Source: an uncultured Oscillospiraceae bacterium (GTDB lineage: Bacteria; Bacillota; Clostridia; Oscillospirales; Acutalibacteraceae). From it: a DNA stretch of 53,744 nt. The DNA is taken from assembly GCA_900546785.1 (NCBI GenBank), contig URED01000010.1, forward strand, positions 1 to 53,744, written 5' to 3'. The translations under genes were made by a program, and so were the position numbers. This document shows, piece after piece, positions 41,553 through 49,700 of this stretch (the first letter of the stretch is position 1; the number at the start of each line of letters is the position of its first letter). Under the pieces are notes generated by a model. It did no database searches, had not been told where the DNA came from, and was given only the letters and a program-made list of their open reading frames with translations.

Positions 41553-43490
41553 TTATTTATTCATTTCTCTTGTATAATCAAGCAGACCTCCGCAAAGGAG
41601 CATTGCTCTTTGACGGTCTGAAAGGTGAGATGCGTCCAGCTCATATTCTTCGTTTTTCGTTTTATTTATGAGCGTAACGGTTTCATTATTTTCAAGCTTT
41701 TCTCTGATATCCGGAAGTATCAGCTCGTCAAGCTGGTCTATCCTGTTATAATCCTCTTCATTTTTGAAGGTAAACGGCAGTATTCCGGCGTTAACAAGAT
41801 TTGCAACGTGGATCCTTGCAAAGCTCTTTGTTATGACCGCTTTAACGCCAAGATATAACGGAACAAGCGCCGCATGTTCACGGCTTGAGCCCTGACCGTA
41901 GTTTGAACCGCCTATTATGATGCCTTTTCCTTCTTTTTTGATCCTTTCTGGGAATGTTTCGTCGCAAACCGCAAAGCAGTATTGGGAAAGATGCGGAATG
42001 TTTGAACGGTAGGGGAGAATCTTTGCTCCGGCAGGCATGATATGGTCTGTCGTTATGTTATCTCCTACTTTAAGCATCGCTTTGGCGCTGATATCGGCGG
42101 GCAGCGGTTCCGTTTTGGGGAAAGGTTTGATATTCGGCCCGCGCAGCACCTCAACGTTCTTCGCTTCTTCCACGCTCGCCGGCGGCTCTATCATATTGTC
42201 GTTAACAATAAATTCGCTTGGCATTTCAACCTTTGGCGCTTCTCCAAGCTCTCTCGGGTCGGTAAGATAGCCTGTAAGCGCAGATGCAGCAGCAACCTCA
42301 GGTGAAACAAGATATATGCCGGCGTCTTTTGTACCGCTTCTGCCTTCGAAGTTTCTGTTGAACGTGCGAAGTGAAATGCCGCCTGAATTCGGGCTTTGTC
42401 CCATGCCTATGCACGGGCCGCAGGCGGATTCAAGTATTCTTGCACCTGCGTTAATCATATCTGAAAGCGCACCGTTAAGCGCAAGCATATTGAGCACCTG
42501 CTTGGAACCCGGCGCTATGCAAAGAGAAACGGTTGGGCAAACCGTTTTGCCTTTCAGAATAGCCGCCACTTTCATCATATCAACATAGGAAGAGTTTGTG
42601 CAGGAGCCGATCGCAACCTGATCTACCTTGATCCTGCCGATCTCTTCCGTCGTTTTTACATTATCCGGCATATGCGGGCAGGCAGCCATAGGCTCTAAAG
42701 CGCAAAGGTCTATGTCAATCACTTCGTCATAGACCGCGTCCGCATCGGGAAGTATCTCCGTCCAGTCATTTTCTCTGCCCTGCGCCTTCAAGAATGCAAG
42801 CGTGATCTCGTCAGACGGGAATATAGAAGTTGTTGCGCCAAGCTCCGCGCCCATATTGGTTATGGTAGCACGTTCGGGAACGGAAAGCGTTTTAACACCG
42901 TCGCCGCCGTATTCAATAATTTTGCCTACGCCGCCTTTAACGCTCATGATTCTAAGAACTTCAAGAATGATATCCTTAGCGGAAACCCACGGTTTAAGAT
43001 AGCCGTGCAGATTTATTCTTGTCATTTTGGGCATCGGAATATAATATGTACCGCCGCCCATGGCAACGGCAACGTCAAGTCCGCCGGCTCCCATGGCAAG
43101 CATACAGATGCCGCCGCCCGTAGGCGTATGACTGTCTGAACCTATAAGCGTTTTTCCGGGTATACCGAATCTTTCAAGATGCACCTGATGGCAAATTCCG
43201 TTACCGGGGCGTGAGAAATAAATACCGTGCTTTTTTGCCACGGTTTGTATATAACGGTGATCGTCCGCATTTTCAAATCCCGTTTGCAGCGTGTTGTGGT
43301 CAATGTACGCAACGCTCTTTTCGGTTTTAACGCGGTCAACGCCCATTGCCTCAAATTCAAGATACGCCATTGTTCCGGTGGCGTCCTGCGTAAGCGTTTG
43401 ATCGATTCGCAGTCCGATCTCCTTACCGGGCACCATTTCGCCCTCTACAAGATGGGCTTTGATAAGTTTTTGTGCTAATGTAAGTCCCAT
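41553..43490 (-). CDS. acnA: Aconitate hydratase
   Basis: A 645-residue [4Fe-4S] enzyme converting citrate to isocitrate. Cluster cysteines lie in GSCTNSSYVDM and ESACGPCIGMGQSP; the swivelling C-terminal domain has GGSNYGQGSSREHAAL. The length matches the shorter Aquifex-type/clostridial aconitases rather than the 900-residue E. coli AcnA. AAGGAGGGTG precedes the ATG. The gene leads an acn-icd-rex-unknown operon with gaps of 17, 23 and 2 bases. No citrate synthase is present in the window. Confidence 0.93.
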   Translation of the reverse strand: MGLTLAQKLIKAHLVEGEMVPGKEIGLRIDQTLTQDATGTMAYLEFEAMGVDRVKTEKSVAYIDHNTLQTGFENADDHRYIQTVAKKHGIYFSRPGNGICHQVHLERFGIPGKTLIGSDSHTPTGGGICMLAMGAGGLDVAVAMGGGTYYIPMPKMTRINLHGYLKPWVSAKDIILEVLRIMSVKGGVGKIIEYGGDGVKTLSVPERATITNMGAELGATTSIFPSDEITLAFLKAQGRENDWTEILPDADAVYDEVIDIDLCALEPMAACPHMPDNVKTTEEIGRIKVDQVAIGSCTNSSYVDMMKVAAILKGKTVCPTVSLCIAPGSKQVLNMLALNGALSDMINAGARILESACGPCIGMGQSPNSGGISLRTFNRNFEGRSGTKDAGIYLVSPEVAAASALTGYLTDPRELGEAPKVEMPSEFIVNDNMIEPPASVEEAKNVEVLRGPNIKPFPKTEPLPADISAKAMLKVGDNITTDHIMPAGAKILPYRSNIPHLSQYCFAVCDETFPERIKKEGKGIIIGGSNYGQGSSREHAALVPLYLGVKAVITKSFARIHVANLVNAGILPFTFKNEEDYNRIDQLDELILPDIREKLENNETVTLINKTKNEEYELDASHLSDRQRAMLLCGGLLDYTREMNK

Positions 43491-43511
43491 TTATGCACCC
43501 TCCTTGAATAG

Positions 43512-43531
43512 TTATCAATTTTTTTATCAAT
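43512..43531. repeat. Direct repeat between acn -10 and ribosome-binding site
   Basis: TTATCAAT occurs at 43512-43519 and again at 43524-43531, a 12-base period (about one helical turn). Read on the minus strand it is ATTGATAA twice, near the acn transcription start. A regulator could bind here, but the element is AT-rich and short. Confidence 0.35.
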
Positions 43532-43533
43532 CT

Positions 43534-43562
43534 ATTTTATAATATTGCTCAACTTGTGTCAA
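43534..43562 (-). promoter_or_regulatory. Promoter of the acn-icd-rex operon
   Basis: On the minus strand a perfect TTGACA (complement of 43557-43562) and TAAAAT (complement of 43534-43539) with 17-base spacing, about 44 bases from the acn start. Confidence 0.78.
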
Positions 43563-43611
43563 TCGTTTTGAATAATTTTTCATAATTTATATATTAATTA
43601 TATAATGTTTG

Positions 43612-43627
43612 TTTCAATTTATTGAAA
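43612..43627. repeat. Inverted repeat over the tepA -35, possible operator
   Basis: TTTCAAT (43612-43618) and ATTGAAA (43621-43627) form a perfect inverted repeat with a TT spacer. Its right half is the -35 of the tepA promoter. Confidence 0.4.
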
Positions 43628-43650
43628 TATTAATTTTTTTATGATAAAAT
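43622..43650 (+). promoter_or_regulatory. Promoter of the structured leader and tepA operon
   Basis: TTGAAA (43622-43627) and TAAAAT (43645-43650) with 17-base spacing. Transcription would start near 43657, giving a 5' leader of about 190 bases. Confidence 0.65.
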
Positions 43651-43683
43651 AAATACAACAAATAGGGCATAATAAAACAAGGG

Positions 43684-43849
43684 CGTGATATCGTGAAAAA
43701 TCACGTTATCACGATCGCACGGCACTCAAAATTTACCTGCGGTATAATTTTGAGATTGTTAAATTCCCATTATGCGCCTTATCCGGCTACAATAACGGCG
43801 TTAGGGATTTTTAACAATATGATTTGTAGCCGGAAAGGCTATGGGAATT
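43684..43849 (+). promoter_or_regulatory. Structured leader with two mutually exclusive folds, candidate riboswitch or attenuator
   Basis: Hairpin 1: CGTGATA/TATCACG plus CGTGA/TCACG around AAAA (43684-43713). Hairpin 2: CTCAAAATT-TACC with GGTA-AATTTTGAG, a TGC loop and one bulge (43725-43754). After these, two folds compete. Fold B pairs AATTCCCAT (43762-43770) with ATGGGAATT (43841-43849), GCCTT (43776-43780) with AAGGC (43835-43839), and CCGGCTACAA (43783-43792) with TTGTAGCCGG (43824-43833): 24 base pairs that bury the purine-rich start region of tepA. Fold A pairs ATTGTTAAA (43755-43763) with TTTAACAAT (43810-43818), TCCC with GGGA (43804-43807) and CGCC with GGCG (43797-43800), freeing the start region. 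It matches no riboswitch I recognise. Confidence 0.6.
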
Positions 43850-43852
43850 ATT

Positions 43853-44539
43853 ATGCCCGAGGAAGAAATTCAAAACAACGAAAACAGTTCATCACAATCA
43901 GATTTTGAAACAGGTTCGATCACTGTAAAAAAGAATGGCCACTTTATCCATTGCCTTACGGTCATAGGCCAGATAGAGGGCCATTATATATTGCCGAGCC
44001 AGAATAAAACCACGAAATATGAGCATGTTATCCCTCAGCTTGTTGCCATTGAGGAAAGCGCGGAGATAGACGGCTTGCTCATAATCCTGAACACAGTCGG
44101 CGGCGATGTTGAGGCAGGGCTTGCAATAGCAGAGCTTTTGTCAACCATGAAAACGCCTACCGCTTCGCTTGTTCTCGGCGGCGGTCATTCCATCGGCGTT
44201 CCGCTTGCCGTTTCCTGCAGAAAGAGTTTTATTGTTCCGAGCGCTACCATGACCGTCCATCCGGTCAGAATGAACGGGCTTGTGCTCGGCGTGCCGCAAA
44301 CTCTGTCTTATTTTGAAAAAATGCAGGACAGGATCGTCAATTTTGTTGAAAGCAATGCAAAGATCTCCGGCGATGACTTTAGGGCTCTTATGATGAAAAC
44401 CGGTGAGCTTGTAATGGACGTCGGTACTGTGCTGGACGGCGAAGGCGCAGTTGCCTGCGGACTGGTGGACGAGCTCGGCGGCTTGTCTGATGCGCTCGGA
44501 TATCTTAACAGTGTTATTGAATCGGAGGGCGGTCAATGA
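43853..44539 (+). CDS. tepA: TepA/ClpP-like translocation-enhancing serine protease
   Basis: A 228-residue ClpP-fold protease of the YmfB/TepA group, linked in Bacillus to protein export and spore-associated proteins. The nucleophile is Ser113 in [14 protein letters not shown] and the base His136 in [23 protein letters not shown] and the GQIEGH...[13 protein letters not shown] block are close to B. subtilis TepA. Two starts are possible: ATG 43853 with GGGA 6 bases upstream (chosen) and ATG 43841, whose GGAAAGG is only 2 bases away. Both are affected by the leader fold. Gene order tepA-ylzJ-ftsK is conserved in Firmicutes. Confidence 0.92.
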   Translation: MPEEEIQNNENSSSQSDFETGSITVKKNGHFIHCLTVIGQIEGHYILPSQNKTTKYEHVIPQLVAIEESAEIDGLLIILNTVGGDVEAGLAIAELLSTMKTPTASLVLGGGHSIGVPLAVSCRKSFIVPSATMTVHPVRMNGLVLGVPQTLSYFEKMQDRIVNFVESNAKISGDDFRALMMKTGELVMDVGTVLDGEGAVACGLVDELGGLSDALGYLNSVIESEGGQ

Positions 44540-44757
44540 TCTGGTCTGTTGTAAGTGGTAATGATATTTTCTATAATGCGCAGGACTGTGCAGCACAGGC
44601 TCCCGTCAAAGGGCGTTCAAGCAACCCGTATGATTATATAAGGTGCGGCTACAGTCTTGATCATGCTTCGATGTTCGGAGGTAAGGATATTGTCGATTTT
44701 AACAGCGATCTTTCAGGCAATCGGGCAGGTACTAACTTATTTTTTTCCCTTGTCTGA
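44536..44757 (+). CDS. YlzJ-like small protein
   Basis: A 73-residue protein starting [14 protein letters not shown] and containing [14 protein letters not shown], which matches the S-NPYDYL-P pattern of YlzJ-like proteins that sit between tepA and spoIIIE in Bacillus. It overlaps tepA by four bases (ATGA) and its last 68 bases overlap the start of the next gene in another frame. Function unknown. Confidence 0.7.
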   Translation: MIWSVVSGNDIFYNAQDCAAQAPVKGRSSNPYDYIRCGYSLDHASMFGGKDIVDFNSDLSGNRAGTNLFFSLV

Positions 44758-45556
44758 AAGCGGCCATTCGGCTGTTTTTCATGATTTTTCCGGTAGGCTT
44801 GCCAATACATGCTCTGAATTAACAGGGCTTATACATATAGGAATGGCTCTCGGTCTCATAATCGCGTTTTACAAGGTGTTTTTAAAGCTCATACTTGAAT
44901 TTGCTTCAACGGTTTCAGAGGTTTTTACAAGAAAGCTTGATGTCAAAAAGACAAGCAATTCAAGAAAATTCATGTACTATACTTTTGTACCGTACATATT
45001 CATGCTGATTTATTTGATACCCGTAGGCGGCGGCAGAAATATATATGAGCTTCTGGATTCCTATTCCTATGACGGCAATCTTGTATCGGAGGGCGTTTGT
45101 TTTTTAATCACCGCCGTTTTGATCGTTCTTGCAAGTGCCAAGCTCTCTAAAAATGAGAAGGGCAGTCAGCTGTCCGCGCCCGCTGTGCTTATAACCGCTT
45201 TGCTCGTACTCTTCGCAATACCCATCTCCGGGCTTTCTGTATGCGCGGTAGTCCTTTGCGTGCTTGCCCTCTTTGGTGTGAACAGAAAGATTGCGTTCAG
45301 GTATTTTGTAAGTCTGTCCGTGCCGGTTCTGATCGTTCGCGGCATCATTGAGATTGCGCTATGTGTTACATATGTTAACATTATTACGGGCATCGTAGGC
45401 GTTGTGATTGCAGGCGCGCTGTCATTCTTTATTTCAAAGCTTTCGTTAAATCTGTTTAAAAACAATAAATTTAACTATTTCGCATACTATCTCTTTACTC
45501 TCGGCGGACTTAGTACGATAATCGGTATTATTGAGATCGTAATTCATAACAGATAG
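44690..45556 (+). CDS. UppP/BacA-like membrane protein lacking key catalytic residues
   Basis: A 288-residue polytopic protein related to undecaprenyl-diphosphate phosphatase. [21 protein letters not shown] aligns with the G-x-x-E-G-x-T-E-F-L-P-x-S-S-x-G-H block, but the first Glu is Gln and the second is Tyr. The P-G-x-S-R-S block reads ISGLSVCAV, losing the catalytic Arg; the following GVNRKIAFRYFVSLSVP is well kept. It therefore looks like a pseudo-phosphatase, perhaps a lipid-carrier-binding or flippase-like protein. TTG 44690 was chosen because GGAGG lies 8 bases upstream. It sits in the tepA-ylzJ-ftsK operon. Confidence 0.72.
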   Translation: MSILTAIFQAIGQVLTYFFPLSESGHSAVFHDFSGRLANTCSELTGLIHIGMALGLIIAFYKVFLKLILEFASTVSEVFTRKLDVKKTSNSRKFMYYTFVPYIFMLIYLIPVGGGRNIYELLDSYSYDGNLVSEGVCFLITAVLIVLASAKLSKNEKGSQLSAPAVLITALLVLFAIPISGLSVCAVVLCVLALFGVNRKIAFRYFVSLSVPVLIVRGIIEIALCVTYVNIITGIVGVVIAGALSFFISKLSLNLFKNNKFNYFAYYLFTLGGLSTIIGIIEIVIHNR

Positions 45557-45564
45557 AGGAAATT

Positions 45565-48075
45565 ATGGCAAACAAAAAGACGAATTCTAAAAAATGCAAT
45601 AGTAAAGCAAAAAAAGCAGCTCCTGCCGCAAACAGAAATAATGCAGAGGTAAACAGAGTTGCCGGTATTTTGCTGTTTGCGCTTTCGCTATTGTTTTTGT
45701 TTATTGCAATCATAAAAGGACAGGGCGCATGGCTGTTTTTACATAACGTGTACGTGGGGTTGTTCGGCATCTTTGCAGCCTGTGTGTTCCCGATACTGAC
45801 AATGGTGATCACCGTTCTCTATTCCATGAAAGAACAGGAGCCCAAAATGCTTGCCGTTAAGGGCGCGGAAAGCGTTATCATGGTGCTTCTGATCTCGTCC
45901 TGCATACATATTTTTCAGAACCAGCCGGGCGAAGTCTTTTCACAATGTGTTATAGATTCCTATAATCTTGCATCGGATTCCTTTAACGGCGGTCTGCTCG
46001 GCGCAGCTTTAGGCTGGCTGCTGCTGACTTTCGGGAAAGCGCCGGCGATTATTGTTAATATCCTGCTCATATTTGTGGACTTCATGTTCCTGAGCGGCAT
46101 CACGATCATTCAGTTTTTGAAAGGCGCTGTAACGCCTGCAAAAGCCACATATGACAAGGTGCAGCCCGTTATTGAAGAAAAGATCGAGCAAAGAAAACGC
46201 AATAGGGTCAATATTGATGTTCCGCTTGATGAGGAGGCCCCCGCACAGAATGCTGATGAAAAGAAGAATAAAAAGAAAAAAGCAGAATCGGATACGCCTC
46301 AGATGGAAGAAGTCGTTGCAACACAAAAGCTGATTGATGAGATCAATGCTGCCAGCGCTAAAAATAAGGCGGAGCGGGAAAAGAAAAATGCTAAATCTAT
46401 AGATGAGATCGTTGAAAATGCCTCCGGAGAAAACAGCGATGCTGTTAAACCAGATGAAAAATTTGAGGTTACGCAGGATCAGATGAAAGCGTCTGTTGAG
46501 GATTATGTTATTCCTCCCGTCTCTCTTCTTGTTCACGGTGAGCACGCTTCTACCAAAGATGTCAGCGGAGAGCTTAAAAATAAAGCCGAAAGACTTATAG
46601 AAACGCTGCGCTCGTTTAATGTTGAAGCAACGATTACCGATATCAGCCGCGGCCCCACAGTTACCAGATATGAGCTGAAGCCGGCGGCAGGCATCCGAAT
46701 ATCCAAAATTACAAACCTTGCGGATGATATTGCGCTGAACCTTGCGGCAACACATGTCAGGATAGAAGCGCCTATCCCCGGCAAGGCGGCTGTCGGAATA
46801 GAGATACCGAATACCGTTATGAACAAGGTATATATCCGGGAACTTATCGACACACCTGATTTTACCAAGCAAAGGTCAAAGCTTTCCGCAGGACTCGGTA
46901 AGGATATTGCCGGTAACTGTGTTTATTGCGATATTGCTAAGATGCCCCACTTGCTGATTGCCGGCACAACTGGTTCAGGTAAATCCGTCTGCATGAATTC
47001 AATTATTGTTTCCATTCTTTACAGAGCAAAGCCGGACGAAGTGAAGTTCCTCATGATAGACCCTAAAATGGTTGAGTTCAAAAAATATGCAGGTATTCCG
47101 CATCTTCTTGTTCCGGTTGTTACAGATGCAAAAAAAGCTTCCGGCGCGCTCGGCTGGGCGGTATCCGAGATGCTTCAGCGTTACAATAAGTTTTCTGAAA
47201 CAGGCGTCCGCGATATCGACGGCTATAATAAATATGTTGCAAAGCATGAAGATATGGAGCCTATGCCGAAGATCTGTATTTTTATCGACGAGCTTGCAGA
47301 TCTTATGATGGCTGCGCCTAAAGAGGTGGAAGATTCCATATGCCGTCTTGCGCAGATGGCGCGAGCTGCCGGTATGCACCTCGTTATAGCGACGCAAAGA
47401 CCGTCTGTAGACGTTATTACAGGTCTTATTAAATCCAATATATCTTCAAGGATCGCGCTTACCGTGTCTTCACAGGTCGATTCAAGAACCATTCTTGATG
47501 CGGGCGGGGCGGAAAAGCTGCTCGGATACGGCGATATGCTCTATAATCCCATAGGCGCCAGCAAGCCTATCCGTGTGCAGGGGTGCTTTATCAGCGATGA
47601 AGAGATAGAAGAGCTTTGCGATTTCATCAAGAAGCAGGGCGAATCGGAATATGACGAAAATATTCAAAAAGAGATTGAAGAAAAAGCCGTTAAAGATAAG
47701 AAAAGTCCGTTTGAGGGTGAGGAAGAAGAAGACAATTATGACCCGCTGTTTGAAAAGGCGGCAGAGGTCGTCATAGAATCCGGCACGGCGTCCACGTCTT
47801 TTTTGCAGCGTAAGCTTTCGGTTGGGTATGCGCGCGGCGCTAAAATCATCGATCAGCTGCAGGATTACGGCGTAATAGGTCCCTCAGAGGGCAGCAAGCC
47901 GCGAAAAGTTTTGATGAATATGCAGATGTGGCTTGAAAAGCGTGCTTATGACGGCAATACGCCTTTTACGGCGGAAAATACAGAGCAGATGTCTTTTAGT
48001 GATACGGCTGACGATGATGCGGATGATCAGACCGATTTCGGTGAGGACATTATTGATAACCAGGACGTTGATTAA
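45565..48075 (+). CDS. ftsK: FtsK/SpoIIIE DNA translocase
   Basis: An 836-residue septal DNA pump. Residues about 28-165 hold four membrane helices; 190-310 is a charged Lys/Glu linker; the RecA-like motor follows, with Walker A IAGTTGSGKSVC (Lys473), FIDELADLMM as Walker B and ATQRPSVDVITGLIKSNI; the C-terminal winged-helix gamma domain (STSFLQRKLSVGYARGAKIID) reads KOPS/SRS-type sequences. Size and neighbours (tepA, ylzJ) favour SpoIIIE-like function in sporulation and division. AGAGGAAA precedes the ATG. Confidence 0.95.
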   Translation: MANKKTNSKKCNSKAKKAAPAANRNNAEVNRVAGILLFALSLLFLFIAIIKGQGAWLFLHNVYVGLFGIFAACVFPILTMVITVLYSMKEQEPKMLAVKGAESVIMVLLISSCIHIFQNQPGEVFSQCVIDSYNLASDSFNGGLLGAALGWLLLTFGKAPAIIVNILLIFVDFMFLSGITIIQFLKGAVTPAKATYDKVQPVIEEKIEQRKRNRVNIDVPLDEEAPAQNADEKKNKKKKAESDTPQMEEVVATQKLIDEINAASAKNKAEREKKNAKSIDEIVENASGENSDAVKPDEKFEVTQDQMKASVEDYVIPPVSLLVHGEHASTKDVSGELKNKAERLIETLRSFNVEATITDISRGPTVTRYELKPAAGIRISKITNLADDIALNLAATHVRIEAPIPGKAAVGIEIPNTVMNKVYIRELIDTPDFTKQRSKLSAGLGKDIAGNCVYCDIAKMPHLLIAGTTGSGKSVCMNSIIVSILYRAKPDEVKFLMIDPKMVEFKKYAGIPHLLVPVVTDAKKASGALGWAVSEMLQRYNKFSETGVRDIDGYNKYVAKHEDMEPMPKICIFIDELADLMMAAPKEVEDSICRLAQMARAAGMHLVIATQRPSVDVITGLIKSNISSRIALTVSSQVDSRTILDAGGAEKLLGYGDMLYNPIGASKPIRVQGCFISDEEIEELCDFIKKQGESEYDENIQKEIEEKAVKDKKSPFEGEEEEDNYDPLFEKAAEVVIESGTASTSFLQRKLSVGYARGAKIIDQLQDYGVIGPSEGSKPRKVLMNMQMWLEKRAYDGNTPFTAENTEQMSFSDTADDDADDQTDFGEDIIDNQDVD

Positions 48076-48094
48076 ATAAATCAGAGGTATACTT

Positions 48095-48571
48095 ATGAGC
48101 GGTGGTAAGCAAAGATCTGACGGATCCAAACACAGCGATATTCTTGTGGGAGTGGCGCTGCTGTTGCTTGCCGCCGTTTTTGCTTATCTTGGTTTTTCTC
48201 AGCCTAAGATTTCTAACGATTATACGGTTACTGATGCGCAGACGCAGATATATCAGCCTGATTTTGACATAACTTCGGATAACATTGAAGAAACGTCATC
48301 TGAAAATACCACGGCCGGCAATCTTAACGGTACGCAGAGCAATCAGCAAAATAATGAGTCCGGCGTATCTTCTGTAAGTTTCCCTGTAAATCTGAATACC
48401 TGCACCAAAGAACAGCTTATGGAAATAGACGGAATCGGCGAGGCACGGGCAGACGCTATTCTTGCCTACCGCGAGCATTTGGGCGGGTATACAAGCACCG
48501 AACAACTAATGGAGATAAGCGGTATCGGAGAAACAATTTATTCCAAGATCGCGCCTTATGTAACGGTATGA
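48095..48571 (+). CDS. comEA: ComEA-like helix-hairpin-helix DNA-binding protein
   Basis: A 158-residue protein with one N-terminal membrane anchor (about residues 18-37), a disordered Gln/Asn/Ser linker, and two helix-hairpin-helix motifs at 98-158 (VNLNTCTKEQLMEIDGIGEARA and STEQLMEISGIGETIYSKI). This is the ComEA plan: a DNA receptor on the outer face of the membrane that hands transforming DNA to ComEC. The usual SLBB domain is absent. It overlaps comF by four bases. Confidence 0.88.
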   Translation: MSGGKQRSDGSKHSDILVGVALLLLAAVFAYLGFSQPKISNDYTVTDAQTQIYQPDFDITSDNIEETSSENTTAGNLNGTQSNQQNNESGVSSVSFPVNLNTCTKEQLMEIDGIGEARADAILAYREHLGGYTSTEQLMEISGIGETIYSKIAPYVTV

Positions 48572-49269
48572 GCATTATAAAATCTGTTTTTGATATTTTT
48601 AAAACTGCTCTGTTTCCGAATAAATGCTGTATTTGCGGAAGCGTAATTGAATATGACAGACAGCTATGTGATGCGTGTGAGAATGCAGAACGCATAAAAC
48701 CACCCATCTGCCTTAAATGCGGCTGTGAAAAAGCAGATTGTATTTGCAAAAAAGATTCGCACAAGCCGGAATATAAAGCAGTTGTTGCGCCGTATTATTA
48801 TCAGGATTCCATTGCGCATGGTATTTTGAATTGTAAAATGAATGATCTTCCGGTTCTGACAAAAGCACAGGGCGCTGAGATCGCAAAGTCTGTTAAAACG
48901 TTTTATGAACTTGTTGATTTTGATTGCGTTTCTTATATTCCGATGCGCAGATACGACGAAAAATACCGCGGTTTTAATCAGTCCGCACTGCTTGCTGAGG
49001 AAGTGGCCGGTATCTGCGGCTGTGAATATAAAGCTTTGCTTGTTAAAAAGCACAGAACAAAAATGCAAAAGCGCCAGCGTGCCGAAAACAGATACGTTAA
49101 TATGTATAATGCCTTTGATCTTGCCGAAAATGCGGATGTTGCTGACAAGACGATACTTTTGATTGATGATGTTAAAACAACGGGAGCGACGCTTTCTTCC
49201 GCCGCGTTAACGCTGAAGGCGTACGGTGCCAAAGCCGTATATTGTGCCGTTTTTGCGATCGTGAAATGA
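48568..49269 (+). CDS. comF: ComF-family phosphoribosyltransferase-like protein
   Basis: A 233-residue protein with an N-terminal zinc finger (CCICGS, CDAC, CLKCGC, CIC) and a C-terminal phosphoribosyltransferase fold with the PRPP loop TILLIDDVKTTGATL and YIPMRRYDEKYRGFNQSALLA. ComF supports single-strand DNA handling in transformation. It starts by ATGA overlap with comEA, giving a comEA-comF pair apart from comEC, which is about 18 kb away. Confidence 0.93.
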   Translation: MSIIKSVFDIFKTALFPNKCCICGSVIEYDRQLCDACENAERIKPPICLKCGCEKADCICKKDSHKPEYKAVVAPYYYQDSIAHGILNCKMNDLPVLTKAQGAEIAKSVKTFYELVDFDCVSYIPMRRYDEKYRGFNQSALLAEEVAGICGCEYKALLVKKHRTKMQKRQRAENRYVNMYNAFDLAENADVADKTILLIDDVKTTGATLSSAALTLKAYGAKAVYCAVFAIVK

Positions 49270-49283
49270 GGATAGAAGTACAA

Positions 49284-49661
49284 ATGCTAACTACGCAGGA
49301 GATTATGAAATACTGTCTTGATAAGAAAGGCGCATATCTTGATTATCCTTTCGGACCGCAGCTTGCTGCCGTAAGGGTGGGTAAGACAGATGAGAAAAAA
49401 GGCAGGATATTTGCTCAGTTTTTCAGATTAAATGATGCGGATGTTGTAACCTTTAATTGCGATCCGCTTACTGTTCAGTTTTTCCGTAAAACGTATCCCG
49501 GATCTGTTCAGCGCGCATGGCATGTGCCGGAGGCGCAGCAAAGATATGCGTTTACGGTAGCGGTAAACGCGCTTGCAAGGGAAATCATGTATGATATGGC
49601 GGATAGCTCTTATATATACGCAGTCGGTAAACTCCCTAAATACGTACAAAATACTCTGTAA
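49284..49661 (+). CDS. MmcQ/YjbR-family protein
   Basis: A 125-residue protein of the MmcQ/YjbR fold (CyaY-like DNA-binding group). It has the typical YCLDKKGAYLDYPFGPQLAAVRVGK start, the CDPLTVQFFRKTYPGSVQRAWH middle and a final YIYAVGKLPKYVQNTL. ATG 49284 was chosen with GAGGAT upstream; an ATG at 49266 overlapping the comF stop is also possible. Biological role unknown. Confidence 0.85.
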   Translation: MLTTQEIMKYCLDKKGAYLDYPFGPQLAAVRVGKTDEKKGRIFAQFFRLNDADVVTFNCDPLTVQFFRKTYPGSVQRAWHVPEAQQRYAFTVAVNALAREIMYDMADSSYIYAVGKLPKYVQNTL

Positions 49662-49667
49662 AATCAT

Positions 49668-49693
49668 AAAAAAAGCAGCGCTTTCGCACTGCT
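49668..49693 (-). terminator. Terminator of the tRNA transcript
   Basis: On the minus strand AGCAGTGC pairs with GCGCTGCT around a GAAA tetraloop (49674-49693), followed by seven T. It lies 8 bases after the CCA end of tRNA-Gly. Confidence 0.9.
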
Positions 49694-49700
49694 TGTGAAA

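Noticed and set aside
39009..43490. Interpretation as a full TCA cycle locus
   Set aside because: Only aconitase and isocitrate dehydrogenase are present; no citrate synthase, 2-oxoglutarate dehydrogenase or fumarase genes occur in the window, so only a biosynthetic branch is claimed.
43693..43908. GTG-started 71-codon frame crossing the tepA leader
   Set aside because: Composition is dictated by the hairpins, the ribosome-binding site is weak, and it runs out of frame into tepA. A short leader peptide cannot be excluded, but the frame as a protein is not supported.
46009..46872. Long open frame opposite ftsK on the minus strand (287 codons)
   Set aside because: It is the codon shadow of the strongly supported ftsK motor region, has no ribosome-binding site and no recognisable domain.
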